A stretch of DNA of 64,000 nucleotides from Maniola hyperantus. Its lineage: Eukaryota; Arthropoda; Insecta; Lepidoptera; Nymphalidae. Location: contig NC_048542.1 of assembly GCF_902806685.2 (NCBI RefSeq), positions 1,286,533 through 1,350,532 on the forward strand, written 5' to 3'. Positions 28,713 to 40,355 of this stretch are shown piece by piece (within the stretch, counting starts at the first letter, position 1; each line of letters starts with the position of its first letter). The notes under the pieces were generated by a model that was not told where the DNA came from, did no database searches, and worked only from the letters and a program-made list of their open reading frames with translations. Made by a program: the position numbers and the translations under genes.

Positions 28713-29081
28713 GATTCCTTGCATTAGCTCACCAACACATTCTAGGTAGGTATTAGGTATTGTGTACAAGTGTAAAGTAAAAACGCAAACAAAAACTAGA
28801 ATCTCAGCCGTGCATTAGCTACGCACGGCACTTGCAAGGTTTTAGCTCCATGAATCAGGTGTGATGTCAGAATGACATCACTATGTGATAATTCTAGTAT
28901 TGATGTTGTAAAACTGGCGATTTGGTATGCATAAGAATTATTGTATAAGGCTTAGTAATAGGGCCCCGTTGGCACCATCGGGCGCGGAACCGTTAAAAGA
29001 GGTTTTCAATTCAACGCGATTTTTTTTTTGGGTCCATTCCATTTGTGAATAACGTAAAAGTTTGAAATCCTAATCCTAATC

Positions 29082-29260
29082 CTACTAATATTATAAATGT
29101 GAAAGTATGGATGTTTGGATGTTTGTTACTTGTGAAATTTGGAATGGAGATGGATTATACCTTGGATTAACACATAGGCTATTTTTATCCCGGAAAATCA
29201 AAGAGTTCCCGCGGGATTTTGAAAAACGTAAATCCACGCGGACATCAGCTAGTGTTATAA
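29082..29260 (-). repeat. Family A copy
   Basis: 'ctactaatattataaatgtg' to 'acgcggacatcagctagtg'. Confidence 0.7.
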
Positions 29261-29261
29261 T

Positions 29262-29706
29262 AAAAAACCGGCCAAGCGCGAATCAGACTCGCACACGAAA
29301 GGTTCCGTACCATCGTTCAAGAAATAACACTTTTAGGGGTCCGTACAATCAAAAGGAAAAACGGAACCCTTATAGGATCACTTTGTTGTCTGTCTGTCAA
29401 GAAACCTACAGGGTACTTCCCGTTGACCTAGAATCATGAAATTTAGCAGGTACGTAGGTCTCATAGCAGACATTTCGGGGAAAAATCTGAAAACCGTGAA
29501 TTTGTGGTTACATCACACAAAAAAAAAATTAAATTGTGGTCATATCAAGTGGGGTATCATACGAAAGGGCTTCACTTGTGCATTCTAAAACAGATTTTTA
29601 TTTATTTTTATGCTTAATAGTTTTTGATTTATCGTGCAAAAAGTCGAAAAAATACGACTGCAATACGGAACCCTCAGTGCGCGAGTCTGACTTGCACTTG
29701 GCCGGT
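29262..29706 (-). repeat. Family B copy
   Basis: Reverse orientation with both ends of the family; 'gagtctgacttgcacttggc' at the right end. Confidence 0.8.
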
Positions 29707-29926
29707 TTATTAATTTCCTAATCTCCTAGAAAAGAAGTTGCGCTTCGGTTGCACTTTGCGTATGCGTTGCGCTTTAGGATATAGCTAGGTAGGTACATAA
29801 CATTTTATTGATAAGAGGCTTGTGATAAAAAATATCAAATCGCATTGAAATTGAAAAAAATTGGATTAAATGTTATCAAAGATTATTTCTTTACTCCATA
29901 TTAGTCCATTACTGTCTATACCTGCT

Positions 29927-30238
29927 AGCTGTGATAGCCTAGTGGTTAGGACGTCCGGCTTCTAATCGGAGATCGGGGTTCGATCCCGGGCACGCACCTC
30001 TATTCTCTAAGTTTTCGAAGTTATGTGCGTTTTAATTAATAAAATATCACTTGCAGTGAAGGAAAACATCGTGAGGAAACCAGCATGTCTGAGAGTTCTC
30101 CATAATGTTCTCAAAGGTGTGTGAAGTCTACCAATCCGCACATGGCCAGCGTGGTAGACTATGTCCAAAATCCTTCTCACTCTGAGAGGAGACCGGTGCT
30201 CTATAGTGAGCCAGTGATGGGTTGATCATGATGATGTA
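29927..30238 (+). repeat. SINE S1 copy, full length
   Basis: 'gctgtgatagcctagtggtt' head and GAT tail. Confidence 0.85.
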
Positions 30239-30329
30239 CTTCTACCTAAAGGAGACGTATTTGCCGTGCTGGTAAAATCATGAAGGGGGGGAGACAAGAT
30301 CGAAAACTACCTGAGTACACCGACCCCAA

Positions 30330-30790
30330 AAAATATTATTATGGTACTATATTAACTCTTTTAAGTCATAATATATTCGGTAGTAAATTAAATTATTTTT
30401 TAATTTTTAGTGTTTGTGGCTAGGTATTGAAGTCGGTTTTAATTTTTTTTGTAAAAAAATTTTATTTTACAATTTTTAGTGGCCCCATGGTATTAAAATA
30501 TGCTATGCCTGGTTAAAAATCTACTGTTTACTAAGCTATTACACTGATCGCGAGCAATTTACTCTTATCCGTTGAGGAGTTCCATTATATATCTTCGAAG
30601 TTGTTCATCAGATCTTCACCAAATTTATATGGGACCACCTTTGAAGTATACCCTTTCAAACAAAAAAAGAATTTTGAAAATCGGCCCAGGCGTCTTCGAG
30701 TAATCGGGGAACATACATAAAAAATAAAAAAAATAAAAAATCCGACGAATTGAGAACCTCCTCCTTTTATTGAAGTCGGTTAAAAACTAC
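30330..30790 (-). mobile_element. Family C repeat joined to half of MITE M4
   Basis: 'attattatggtactatatta' to 'attgaagtcggttttaattt' equals one arm of M4 (41103-41419). It is followed by family C reversed, ending 'cctcctccttttattgaagt'. The same M4-C junction occurs near 41.1 kb, so they may be one composite family. Confidence 0.65.
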
Positions 30791-30860
30791 CTGAGTACAC
30801 ATCGAAATATTATATCCTTCTCCTTAGTCGATGTAACTCTGATTTTCAGGGATAAAAACT

Positions 30861-31014
30861 AGCCTTCAGTGGGGTGATTCTCTAACTCACTGTCTAACAC
30901 TGAACGATAGCCACCGAGCTCATTTATTAATACCACCCATTGAAACAGCAATGTAGAACCAACCAACCTCGGTGGCTATCATTCTGTGTTAGACACTGAG
31001 TTAGCGAATCACCT
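30861..31014. mobile_element. MITE inserted in a family A variant
   Basis: Long arms: 'gtgattctctaactcactgt' and the inverse 'acactgagttagcgaatcac', with 'gatagccaccgag' / 'ctcggtggctatc' inside. Family A sequence resumes on both sides. Confidence 0.8.
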
Positions 31015-31307
31015 AGCTGGTCTTTAACTGTATCCATGAAAATAATCGCGCCCAGTTGCTCGGTTGCGGCGTGATTGAAGGATAAATTAACAAACAAACA
31101 CACTTTCGCCTTTATAATATGGGTAGTGATAAAACACGGATAAGCTAGCAACCTTACGGCGAGAGTCCTACCAGTAAAGAAGAGATCGAATAAAAGTTTA
31201 ATGACGTCACAAAGGTCGGTGCTGATATACCTAACCCAAAACCTTCTATACTCACGCATTTTCACGACGCGCTCGATACTATGACGTCAGTCATCCGTAT
31301 TTTCAGT

Positions 31308-31412
31308 ACGTAATGTAGATAACGGGTACATACCACGGTTAATTTTTGTTTTTATTTGCCGATATTTCGACCCGGGTCGTTGTCACGACGGGACTGCGGT
31401 GCCGCGAGAGAT
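31308..31412. mobile_element. Half copy of MITE M1
   Basis: 'acgtaatgtagataacgggt' to 'gacgggactgcggtgccgcg'; the second arm is replaced by a poly-T and SINE S2. Confidence 0.7.
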
Positions 31413-31436
31413 GTAGTTTTTTTTTTTTTTTTTTTC

Positions 31437-31602
31437 AAAGAATATTAGCCATGTTAAATGACTAATATTCCCCTTTCCTCTCCAACTAAGCGTCAGGCTT
31501 GTGCTAGGAGTAGGTACGACAATAGTGCAACGGGCGGGGTTTGAACCGTCGACCTTTCGGTTTTCAGTCCACTCCTTTACCGGTTGAGCTATTGAGGCTC
31601 TA
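31437..31602 (-). repeat. SINE S2 (tRNA-Phe-like) copy
   Basis: Reverse complement, with 'ttgaaccgtcgacctttcgg' B box and 'gagctattgaggctc' A box. Confidence 0.82.
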
Positions 31603-31754
31603 AAATACACTCACAACGTCACTGTTAACTTTCAATTTCGTTCGACGCTGTCTTGGTTTGCATATAAATTCTACCACTGGATTCCACATACTTGCTAGTT
31701 TAAAACTATCCTCCCGGAGTAATTTTAGAAGAATGACAAATAGTGGCAAGGGAA

Positions 31755-31930
31755 TTGAGATAGTATACCTTGGATTAACAGATATATACCACTTTTAATC
31801 CCGTAAAAATCCACGGTTCCCGCGGGATTTTTAACCGACTTCAGAAAAAGGAGGAGGTTCTCAATTCGTCGGAATCTTTTTTTTTGAAACATACATCCAC
31901 ACGGAGAAGGCGCGAGCATCATTTAGTAAT
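31755..31930 (-). repeat. Family A fragment interrupted by family C scrap
   Basis: 'cttttaatcccgtaaaaatc', then at 31832 'accgacttcagaaaaaggag', then 'aaggcgcgagcatcatttag'. Confidence 0.6.
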
Positions 31931-32171
31931 ATTATAAGGTGGTTGATGAATAAATAATGATTGATACCTATTAGTTAAATTACCTACCACAATAATTAAG
32001 AAATTTTGCTTTTAAAACTGCGTATTGAATGCTTTAAAATATGATTATGAGTTACTTATGACTAATCCGGTACAAATCATCTTATCACACGATAACTTCT
32101 TATCTAGTAACGACCTCTCAGTTTTGTATTGACATCTCCACATGCGCTTGTGTTGAAAAATAACACAGGGT

Positions 32172-32512
32172 TTAAAAATACGCGGGTGTTTATGTTAAAA
32201 GTTCCCGAGAATACGCGCGTGTTTATGTTTAAAGTTCCCGAGAATTCGAGGGTGTTTACGTTAAAAGTTCCTGAGAATACAAGCGTGTTTATGTTAAAAG
32301 TTCCCGAGAATACGCGCGTGTTTATGTTTAAAGTTCCCGAGAATACGAGCGTGTTTACGTTAAAAGTTCCCGAGAATACAAGCGTGTTTATGTTAAAAGT
32401 TCCCGAGAATACGAGCGTGTTTATGTTAAAAGTTCCCGAGAATACGCGCGTGTTTATGTTAAAAGTTCCCGAGAATACGAGCGTGTTTATGTTAAAAGTT
32501 CCCGATGGAACT
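32172..32512. repeat. 33-bp minisatellite, about 10 units
   Basis: Unit approximately 'gtgtttatgttaaaagttcc' plus 'cgagaatacgcgc', with unit-to-unit changes at a few positions. Because 33 is a multiple of 3, open frames run through it on both strands (32129-32566 plus, 32104-32523 minus), giving 11-residue repeats. No start context or splice signal suggests a gene. Confidence 0.92.
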
Positions 32513-32599
32513 TTATGTTCCATAATAAGAACCTATTTGTTATGTGATAGTGTAATACTTGTGTAAACTGCTGGTGTTTTATTGACGTACAATATTTTA

Positions 32600-32765
32600 A
32601 TCCATACTACCATACTAATATTATAAATGCGGAAGTGTGTCTGTCTGTCTGTCTGTCTGCTAGCTTTTCACGGCCCAACCGTTCAACCGATGAAATTTGG
32701 TACAGCGTTAGTCCCCGTAAAGGACATAGAATACTTTTTATCCCGGAAAATTGTGTATGGAGAGC
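32600..32765 (-). repeat. Family A copy
   Basis: 'catactaatattataaatgc' with CTGT repeats. Confidence 0.75.
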
Positions 32766-33164
32766 GCTGGGGAGTGCTTCTCAGAGCCAAGTTTTAAGTA
32801 AGTAATGGTACTGCAAGGACAAATCGATGCGAAAATGCTTAGGCACGTTTTGACTCGCGAAATTAGGTCACTTCACAATAGGTATTCAGTAACTTGGCTA
32901 TTGCTCTATTTTATTCCGATGTAGAATTTCTATAGGAACCAAGGCCATATAGCCAAAAGTTGATTTCAGGGGTGTTTTATCAGGGCCATTTAAGGGTTCC
33001 ATATCCGAAGGGTTCAAACGGGAGCCTATTACTAAACCTCCGCTGTCCGTCCGTCCATCTGTCAGCGGGCTGTATGATGCTTCTCGTGAATCGGAATAAA
33101 TAGAGGAGAGAGGAAATATTTCCAGAATATGTAGTTATATTGCCCCTATAACAACTAATAATAA

Positions 33165-33590
33165 AAAACCGGCCAAGTGCGAGTCAAACTCGCGCACTGA
33201 GGGTTCCGTACTACAGTCGTATTTTTTCGACATTTTGCAGGATAAATCAGAAACTATTATGCATAAAAATAAATAAAAATCTGTTTTAGAATGTATAGAT
33301 AAAGCCCTTTTATATGATACCCCACTTGATATAGTTATCTTACTAAAAATTGAAAATATTAATTATTTGTTCATGAACACATTTTGTTTTTGTGATGTAA
33401 CCACAAATTCACGGTTTTAGGATATTTTCTCTTATTTATGTAATAAGACCTACCTACCTGCCAAATTTCATGATTGTAGGTCAACGGGAAGTAGCCTGTA
33501 GGTTTCTTGACTGACACGACAGACAGACAACGAAGTGATCATATAAGGGTTCCTTTTTCCTTTCCGTACCTTAGTACGGAACCCTAACAA
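33165..33590 (+). repeat. Family B copy
   Basis: 'aaaaaccggccaagtgcgag' to 'cttagtacggaaccctaac'. Confidence 0.82.
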
Positions 33591-33767
33591 ACTAACAATT
33601 AAACACATAAAAAACAATCAAACCTTATTGCACGGAGTAAGGATTATCAAATTCTGATTAGCCTAGCTCAGATTATTTAGTAGATACTTAATCATGTTGT
33701 CTTAAACCCAGAAATTATTTACTTACTTAATCTTATCTTAACTAAACTCGGAAAACGTAAAATATTA

Positions 33768-34025
33768 TCTTAAATCTATATATATAAAAGGAAAAGGTGA
33801 CTGACTGACTGACTGACTGACTGAATGACTGACTGACTGACTGACTGATCTATCAACGCACAGCTCAAACTACTGGACGGATCGGGCTGAAATTTGGCAT
33901 GCAGATAGCTATTATGACGTAGGCATCCGCTAAGAAAGGATTTTTGAAAATTCAACCCCTAAGGGGGTGAAAGAGGGTTTTGAAATTTTGTAGTCCACGC
34001 GGATGAAGTCGCGAGCATAAGCTAG
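33768..34025 (+). repeat. Family E copy with long CTGA run
   Basis: 'tatatatataaaaggaaaag', GACT repeats at 33797-33848, ending 'gacgaa..cataagctagt'. Confidence 0.85.
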
Positions 34026-34186
34026 TCTAAATATATAAAAGGAAAAGGTGACTGACTGACTGATCTATCAACACACAGCTCAAACTACTGGACGGATCGG
34101 GCTGAAATTTGGTATGCAGATAGCTATTATGACGTACTCGTAGGCATCCGCTAAGAAAGGATTTTTGAAAATTCAACTCCTAAGGA
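34026..34186 (+). repeat. Family E copy, 3'-truncated
   Basis: Shares the unusual 'gacgtactcgtaggcatcc' insertion with the next copy at 34526, so the two are recent duplicates; it stops where SINE S3 begins. Confidence 0.8.
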
Positions 34187-34525
34187 GGTGAAATGCTGTG
34201 GCGCTGTGGTCTTATTAGTGGGAGGTCCTGGGTTCGATTCCTGGCAGGGGTTTGGAATTTTATAATTTCTAAATTTCTGGTCTGGTCTGGTGGGAGGCTT
34301 CGGCCGTGGCTTGTTACCGCCCTACCGGCAAAGCCGTGCCGCCAAGCGATTTAGCGTTCCGGTACGATGCCGTGTAGAAACCAAAGGGGTATGGGTTTAA
34401 TAAAAACTGCCATACCCCTTCCAGGTTAGTCCGCTATCATCTTAGACTGCATCATCACTTACCACCAGGTGAGATTGCAGTCAAGGGCTAACTTGTATCT
34501 GAAAAAAAAAAAAAAAAAATCTTAA
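34187..34525 (+). repeat. SINE S3 with poly(A)
   Basis: tRNA-like head 'ggtcttattagtgggaggtc' with 'gggttcgattcctggcaggg', body 'gccgccaagcgatttagcgt', 'accaggtgagattgcagtca', and a poly(A) end. A related head fragment is at 61243-61325. Confidence 0.8.
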
Positions 34526-34746
34526 ATCTAAATATATAAAAGGAAAAGGTGACTGACTGACTGATCTATCAACACACAGCTCAAACTACTGGACGGATCG
34601 GGCTGAAATTTGGTATGCAGATAGCTATTATGACGTACTCGTAGGCATCCGCTAAGAAAGGATTTTTGAAAATTCAACCCCTAAGGAGGTGAAATAGGGA
34701 TTTGAAATTAGTAGTCCACGCGGACGAAGTCGCGAGCATAAGCTAG
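34526..34746 (+). repeat. Family E copy, full length
   Basis: Near-identical to 34026-34186 where they overlap. Confidence 0.85.
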
Positions 34747-34917
34747 TCACATAAAATGTCGTGAAAATCGTAAACAATTTTATGCCGTCTCTTAATTTGT
34801 ATTTAACGATTTCAAACTAAAATTGAATTGATTGTGGTTAACCGACAGGTACAATTATTTTACAAATTGCCCGGGTTTTATTTTGTGACCCAGTTTAACG
34901 CAACTCGTGTATCACAA

Positions 34918-35180
34918 TTTTTAGGGTTTCGTACCTCATTAGGAAATACGGAACCCTTAAATAGGATCACCTTGTTGTCTGTCTGTCGGTCTGTCAAGAA
35001 ACCAACGGGGTACTTCCCGTTGTCTTAGAATCACGAAATTTGGCAGGTAGGTAGGTTTTATAGCAGACATAAGAAGAAAAATCTGAAAACCGTGAATTTA
35101 GAGTAACTTACATCACACAAAAAAAAATTAAATTGTGGTCATGAACTAATAATTAGTATTTGCAATTTTCGAAGTAAGAT
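34918..35180 (-). repeat. Family B, truncated
   Basis: 'agggtttcgtacctcattag' to 'taattagtatttgcaatttt'; followed by a family A variant to about 35345. Confidence 0.75.
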
Positions 35181-35394
35181 ACATAGTAGCCTATATGTCA
35201 CTCTCCATGTCTTTAATTATATCCATGCAAAAATCACGTCGACCCGTTTTGTTCCGTTGCGACGTGTTTGAAGGACAAACCAACTAACCGATAAACAGAC
35301 AAACAAACAACTTTAACACACTTTCGCATTTATAATATGGATAGTGATTACGTAAACCTTAATTGAAAATCCAGTCTCTTTTATTGTGAATGGG

Positions 35395-36535
35395 CAATAG
35401 TGCCATCGCTGGTAGATCAAGCCCTCGGGGAAAGTAAATGGGTCGCCGAATCCCATACAAAGGCTTTGTGCTCTAATATCCGTGCTCGACACGTGACCCT
35501 TGCTTGTCGTGTGCCAAATATGCCGAAAGGTTGTGCGGACCTCAATAGGCCAATACTAATCACAAAATATACCAACAAGCCAATACAGTGCGACAATCCT
35601 CTCTTGGCACTTGAATGACATTGACAGGGGGGCGCTGTCCACCATCGATGGTAGAATCAAGCCCTTGGGGAAAAGTAAATGGGTCGCCGAATCCCACACA
35701 AAGGCTTTGTGCTCTGTAATATCTGTGCTCGACACGTGACCCTTGCTTGTCGTGTGCCAAATATGCCGAAAGGTTGTGCGGACCTCAATAGGCCAATACT
35801 AATCACAAAATATACCAACAAGCCAATACAGTGCGACAATCCTCTCTTGGCACTTGAATGACATTGACAGGGGGGCGCTGTCCACCATCGATGGTAGAAT
35901 CAAGCCCTTGGGGAAAAGTAAATGGGTCGCCGAATCCCACACAAAGGCTTTGTGCTCTAATATCCGTGCTCGACACGTGACCCTTGCTTGTCGTGTGCCA
36001 AATATGCCGAAAGGTTGTGCGGACCTCAATAGGCCAATACTAATCACAAAATATACCAACAAGCCAATACAGTGCGACAATCCTCTCTTGGCACTTGAAT
36101 GACATTGACAGGGGGGCGCTGTCCACCATCGATGGTAGAATCAAGCCCTTGGGGAAAAGTAAATGGGTCGCCGAATCCCACACAAAGGCTTTGTGCTCTA
36201 ATATCCGTGCTCGACACGTGACCCTTGCTTGTCGTGTGCCAAATATGCCGAAAGGTTGTGCGGACCTCAATAGGCCAATACTAATCACAAAATATACCAA
36301 CAAGCCAATACAGTGCGACAATCCTCTCTTGGCACTTGAATGACATTGACAGGGGGGTGCTGTCCACCATCGATGGTAGATCAAGCCCTTGGGGAAAAGT
36401 AAATGGGTCGCCGAATCCCACACAAAGGCTTTGTGCTCTAATATCCGTGCTCGACACGTGACCCTTGCTTGTCGTGTGCCAAATATGCCAAAAGGTTGCT
36501 TGTGCAGACCCCAATAGGCCAATACTGGTCCCATA
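35395..36535. repeat. 241-bp tandem array, about 4.7 units
   Basis: Units begin near 35401, 35640, 35881, 36122 and 36363. Each has 'gccatcgatggtaga-like', 'gtcgccgaatcccacacaaa', 'gctcgacacgtgacccttgc', 'caatacagtgcgacaatcct' and 'gacaggggggcgctgtccac'. Units are nearly identical, so the array is young. The open frames inside are by-products of the repetition. The segment 'acagtgcgacaa..tcttggca' equals the end of MITE M7. Confidence 0.92.
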
Positions 36536-36985
36536 ATGTAATGCCCGCCTCTAGGCTCAGTAAAGTTAGCGATTCATTTGCTCGTAATTCCATACGTTTC
36601 TATAATAAGCTTCCAGAAGACATATTGGAGATGTCTCTCAACAAGTTCAAAGTTTTCATAAAACGTAAACTAATTGAAAAATCCTATTACAATGTAAAGG
36701 ATTATTTAAATGATAAGCAAGCTTGGGAATGAGTTGCTTAACGACTTTGTGATAGTTCTAATAAGTTTCAATAATTTTGTAAAGTGGTGATAATAAAAAG
36801 AATACCCGGCTGAGTTTGTTGTGGGCTCTTCTCAGACTTGGGCGCGTTTGGAACCCTCGTAGCTTTAGTTTTAAGTTTGCGTAATAATTATCACCACTAT
36901 ATCTTACAAATGTAACACCATACCAGACTATCAATACGAGTAATTTATTACCTATTTTGAATTAATCATTTGACTTTGACTTTGA
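36536..36985 (+). mobile_element. LINE family L1, RT C-terminus and 3' end
   Basis: Frame at about 36540-36732 gives RFYNKLPEDILEMSLNKFKV and then YYNVKDYLNDKQAWE-stop, a non-LTR RT C-terminal tail, then 'gtggtgataataaaa' and 'tttgactttgactttgact'. Joined directly to the 241-bp array. Confidence 0.8.
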
Positions 36986-37205
36986 CTAATGTATACATCG
37001 ATGCAACAAGCCAATAATTCTTGTGTCTTAGCTGAATTTTTTGACAATATTGGTGCCTCAGTTTGAATGATATTTATCTGACTAAGGGATGATTTATGCC
37101 AGCACGTGGCGGGCATCAGCTAGTGTTCTATACGGAGAATGAAATAAACTGAATTTGTGTGTGCAAAGTTCACGCATCACTGCATGTGTGAGTGACATAT
37201 AATAT

Positions 37206-37428
37206 ACTAGATGATGCCCGCGACTTCGTCCGTGTGGATTTAGGTTTTTTTAAACCCTGTGGGAACTCTTCAATTTTCCGGGATAAAAAGTAGCCCCCGT
37301 CCCCGGGATATAAGCTAACTCTGTGCCAAATTTCGTCAAAATCAGTTGAACGGTTGGGCCGTGAAAAGCTAGCAGACAGACAGACAGACACACTTTGGCA
37401 TTCATAATATTAGTATGGATTAGTTCTA
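37206..37428 (+). repeat. Family A copy, full length
   Basis: 'tagatgatgcccgcgacttc' to 'ataatattagtatggatta'. Confidence 0.85.
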
Positions 37429-37640
37429 TATGTTCTATACAGAGAATAAAATAAAATGTATTTGTCTGTGCAATACTATGATGTTCACTCATCATACTAT
37501 GTGTAATATGAGTGACATATATCATAACTATATGTGTAGAAGTGTGAATATTTAGCTGAGTTATCATGAAATTCAAGAATCCTATCACATGGTCGACTTT
37601 AGGTATGTATTTCCAATATTTTAATCTAGCTATATTTAAA

Positions 37641-37955
37641 AGCTGTGATAGCCTAGTGGTTAGGACGTCCGCCTTCTAATCGGAGGACGGGGGTTCGATC
37701 CCGGGCACGCACCTCTGACTTTTCGGAGTTATGTGCGTTTTAATTAATTAAATATCACTTGTTTTAACGGTGAAGGAAAACATCGTGAGGAAACCTGCAT
37801 GCCTGAGAGTTCTCCATAATGTTTTCAAAGGTGTGTGAAGTCTACCAATCCGCACATGGCCAGCGTGGTAGACTATGGCCAAAACCCTTCTCACTCTGAG
37901 AGGAGACCCGTGCTCTGTAGTGAGCCGGCGATGGGTTGATCATGATGATGATATT
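37641..37955 (+). repeat. SINE S1 copy, full length
   Basis: The cleanest copy; 'aagctgtgatagc' recurs at 37957-37970 just after the GAT tail, which looks like a target duplication or the start of a second copy. Confidence 0.88.
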
Positions 37956-37979
37956 TAAAAGCTGTGATAGCTACTATGT

Positions 37980-38190
37980 GATCCATACTAATATTATAAA
38001 TGCGAAAGTGTGTCTGTCTGTCTGTCTGCCAGCTTTTCACGGCCCAACAGCTTAACCGTTTTTGATAGTATTTGGACCAGAGTTAGCTTACATCCCGGGG
38101 AAGGACATAGGCTACTTTTTCTCCCGGAAAATCAAAGAGTTCTCACGGGATTTAAAAAAACCAATTAAATCCATGCAGACGAAGTCAAAA
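37980..38190 (-). repeat. Family A copy
   Basis: 'ccatactaatattataaatg' with CTGT repeats, ending 'atgcagacgaagtc'. Confidence 0.75.
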
Positions 38191-38484
38191 AAGCTACCTA
38201 TTTCCGCATTGATTACAAAGTTAGTATTTACAGTGATATTTTCACGTCGCGATCATATCTGATACAACACCCGCTCGTATTATCAGCTTTCATCGAACCA
38301 GCTGTTAACAATATCATTAGCTGGTGCCAAGATTGGAGACGACGTTACTGTATCAAATATGTGACGTTAACTATTCCGTTTTTCCCTCCCCTCCAATTTT
38401 AATATATAGGTACCTTCAAGTCAAGAGTGAATGGGCATCTTCTAGGCAAGCGCGCTCTATCTTAGGCTGCATCATCACTTGCCA

Positions 38485-38913
38485 CACAAAAAACCGGCCA
38501 AGTGCGAGTCAGGCTCGCACAATGAGGGTTCCGTACTACAGTCATATTTTTTTCGACATTTTGCACGATAATTCACAAACTATGATGCATAATAATAAAT
38601 AAAAATCTGTTTTAGAATGTACAAGTGAAGACCTTTGATATGATACCCCACTTGATATAGTCACTCACTTTGAAAGTTGAAAATACTAATTATTAGTTCA
38701 TGACCACAATTTAATTTTTTTTGTGTGATCTAACCCAAAATTCACGGTTTTCAGATTTTTCCCCAAATGTCAGTTATAAGATGTACCTACCTGCCAAATT
38801 TCATGATTCTAGGTCAACGGGAAGTACCCTGTAGGTTTCTTGACAGACAGACAGACAACAAAGTGATCCTATAAGTGTTCCGTTTTTCCTTTTGAGGTAC
38901 GGAACCCTAAAAA
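38485..38913 (+). repeat. Family B copy, full length
   Basis: 'aaaaaccggccaagtgcgag' to 'aggtacggaaccctaaaaat'. Confidence 0.85.
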
Positions 38914-39300
38914 TAGTCGATAGCTAGTCGCTTCCTCGTTGGCGGTAAAATAGCCGATAGCTACTAGCTAGTCGCTTCCTCATTGGCGGTGGAATTCACT
39001 TTCTCGCAATTCACGAAGGCGAGTGAACTTTACTTGTGGTTACATCGTATACACGGGCATTGCGTAAGTGTGCGTGCATTTCGGACCAATCAGTCGTGAG
39101 CAAGCGCTCGCAAACGCACACATTTAGAGCGATCACGCACTCATCCGATCCGAATCCGTGAAACAACGGATGTAAAAATATATGTCATAAGCGACCATAC
39201 AAATGGTTATATGACAACATGAACAACTTCGGACCGTATTTTCACATATTCGGATCGGATGAGTGCGTATCCGCCCTTAGTGTACCTCGGATACGACTTA
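38914..39300. other. Local duplications and inverted repeat, no gene
   Basis: A 50-bp direct repeat 'gatagct..agtcgcttcctc' with 'ttggcggt' occurs twice at 38918-38990. Arms 'gcactcatccgatccgaatc' and 'ttcggatcggatgagtgcg' enclose 39130-39270, a MITE-like foldback. Confidence 0.6.
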
Positions 39301-39344
39301 AACACAAGCATGAGCCACTCGCCCTTGTGAAATGCAAGAACTTA

Positions 39345-39592
39345 TCTAAATATATAAAAGGAAAAGGTGACTGACTGACTGACTGACTGACTGACTGACT
39401 GACTGACTGATCTATCAACGCACAGCTCAAACTACTGGATGGATCTAGTTGAAATTTGGCATGAAGATAGCTATTATGACGTAGGCATCCGCTAAGGAAG
39501 GATTTTTGAAAATTCATCCCCTGAGGGGGTGAAATAAGGGTTTGAAATTTTTATAGTCCACGCGGACGAAGTCGCGAGCATAAGCTAGTACC
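39345..39592 (+). repeat. Family E copy with CTGA run
   Basis: 'tctaaatatataaaaggaaa' to 'gtcgcgagcataagctagta'. Confidence 0.85.
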
Positions 39593-39599
39593 TTATATT

Positions 39600-39725
39600 T
39601 AGTCCGTTCAGGCGTCCAGTAAACTGAAAGCCATACACCGCCGTCAAGTTACTGGACGCCGCTTCAAGTCCGCTGCAAACTTGACGGTAAACTTGATCGT
39701 GTATGGCCAGCATTAAGCGGATGTT
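39600..39725. mobile_element. Short foldback around 'cttgacgg'
   Basis: 'gccatacaccgccgtcaagt' and the inverse-like 'cttgacggtaaacttgatcg..gtatggc'. Confidence 0.5.
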
Positions 39726-39887
39726 GCCTTGTTACATCTACTGCAGTTGTAATAAATTATGCGACGCCATAACTGCAAGTGGGTCAATGGCGCACATAAT
39801 TGCAGTTTTATTTCTTCTTATCTATGCAACGATTATGCGGCCATTAACATTCCATGAAAGTGAGGAATAAGGTATATTTACCTATAT

Positions 39888-40355
39888 TTTTAGGGTTCCG
39901 TAGCCAAATGGCAAAAAACGGAACCCTTATAGATTCGTCATGTCCGTCCGTATGTCACAGCCACTTTTTTCCGAAACTACAAGAACTGTTGAAACTTGGT
40001 AAGTAGATGTATTCTGTGAACCGCATTAGGATTTTCACACAAAAATAGAAAGAAAACAATAAATTTTGGGGTTCCCCCATACTTAGGACTGAAACACAAA
40101 TAATTTTTTTCATCAAACCCATACGTGTGGGCAGTGGCGTGCACAGTGTTTGAAGCCAGAGTAAGCATTAGTTAGCTAGGAACCTATTTACTGGCAGGTC
40201 ATAATGAAAAATATGCATTGAGCCATTACAACTGGGGTAAGCAGTGTATTTATGCCTTTACGACCTGCACGCCACTGCGGGTGGGGTATCTATATGGGGG
40301 GATAGGTCTTCAAGAATGATATTGATGTTTCTAATATGAGTTTCTAAACTGCCCC
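39888..40355. repeat. Dispersed repeat split by MITE M10
   Basis: 'tagggttccgtagccaaatg' to about 'gatgtttctaatatgagttt'. Element M10 (40134-40279) interrupts it between 'catacgtgtgg' and 'ggtggggtatct'. Confidence 0.6.
40134..40279. mobile_element. MITE M10 with perfect 13-bp terminal repeats
   Basis: Starts GCAGTGGCGTGCA and ends TGCACGCCACTGC. Non-coding, 146 bp. Confidence 0.85.

Noticed and set aside
33790..33850. Regulatory GACT array
   Set aside because: Variable start of family E repeats, present in many copies.
35400..36534. Repeated 82-164-residue proteins
   Set aside because: Open frames arise from the 241-bp tandem array; no start context or splice structure.
37641..37715. Functional tRNA gene
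   Set aside because: The same head and body recur in at least four places; it is the start of SINE S1.
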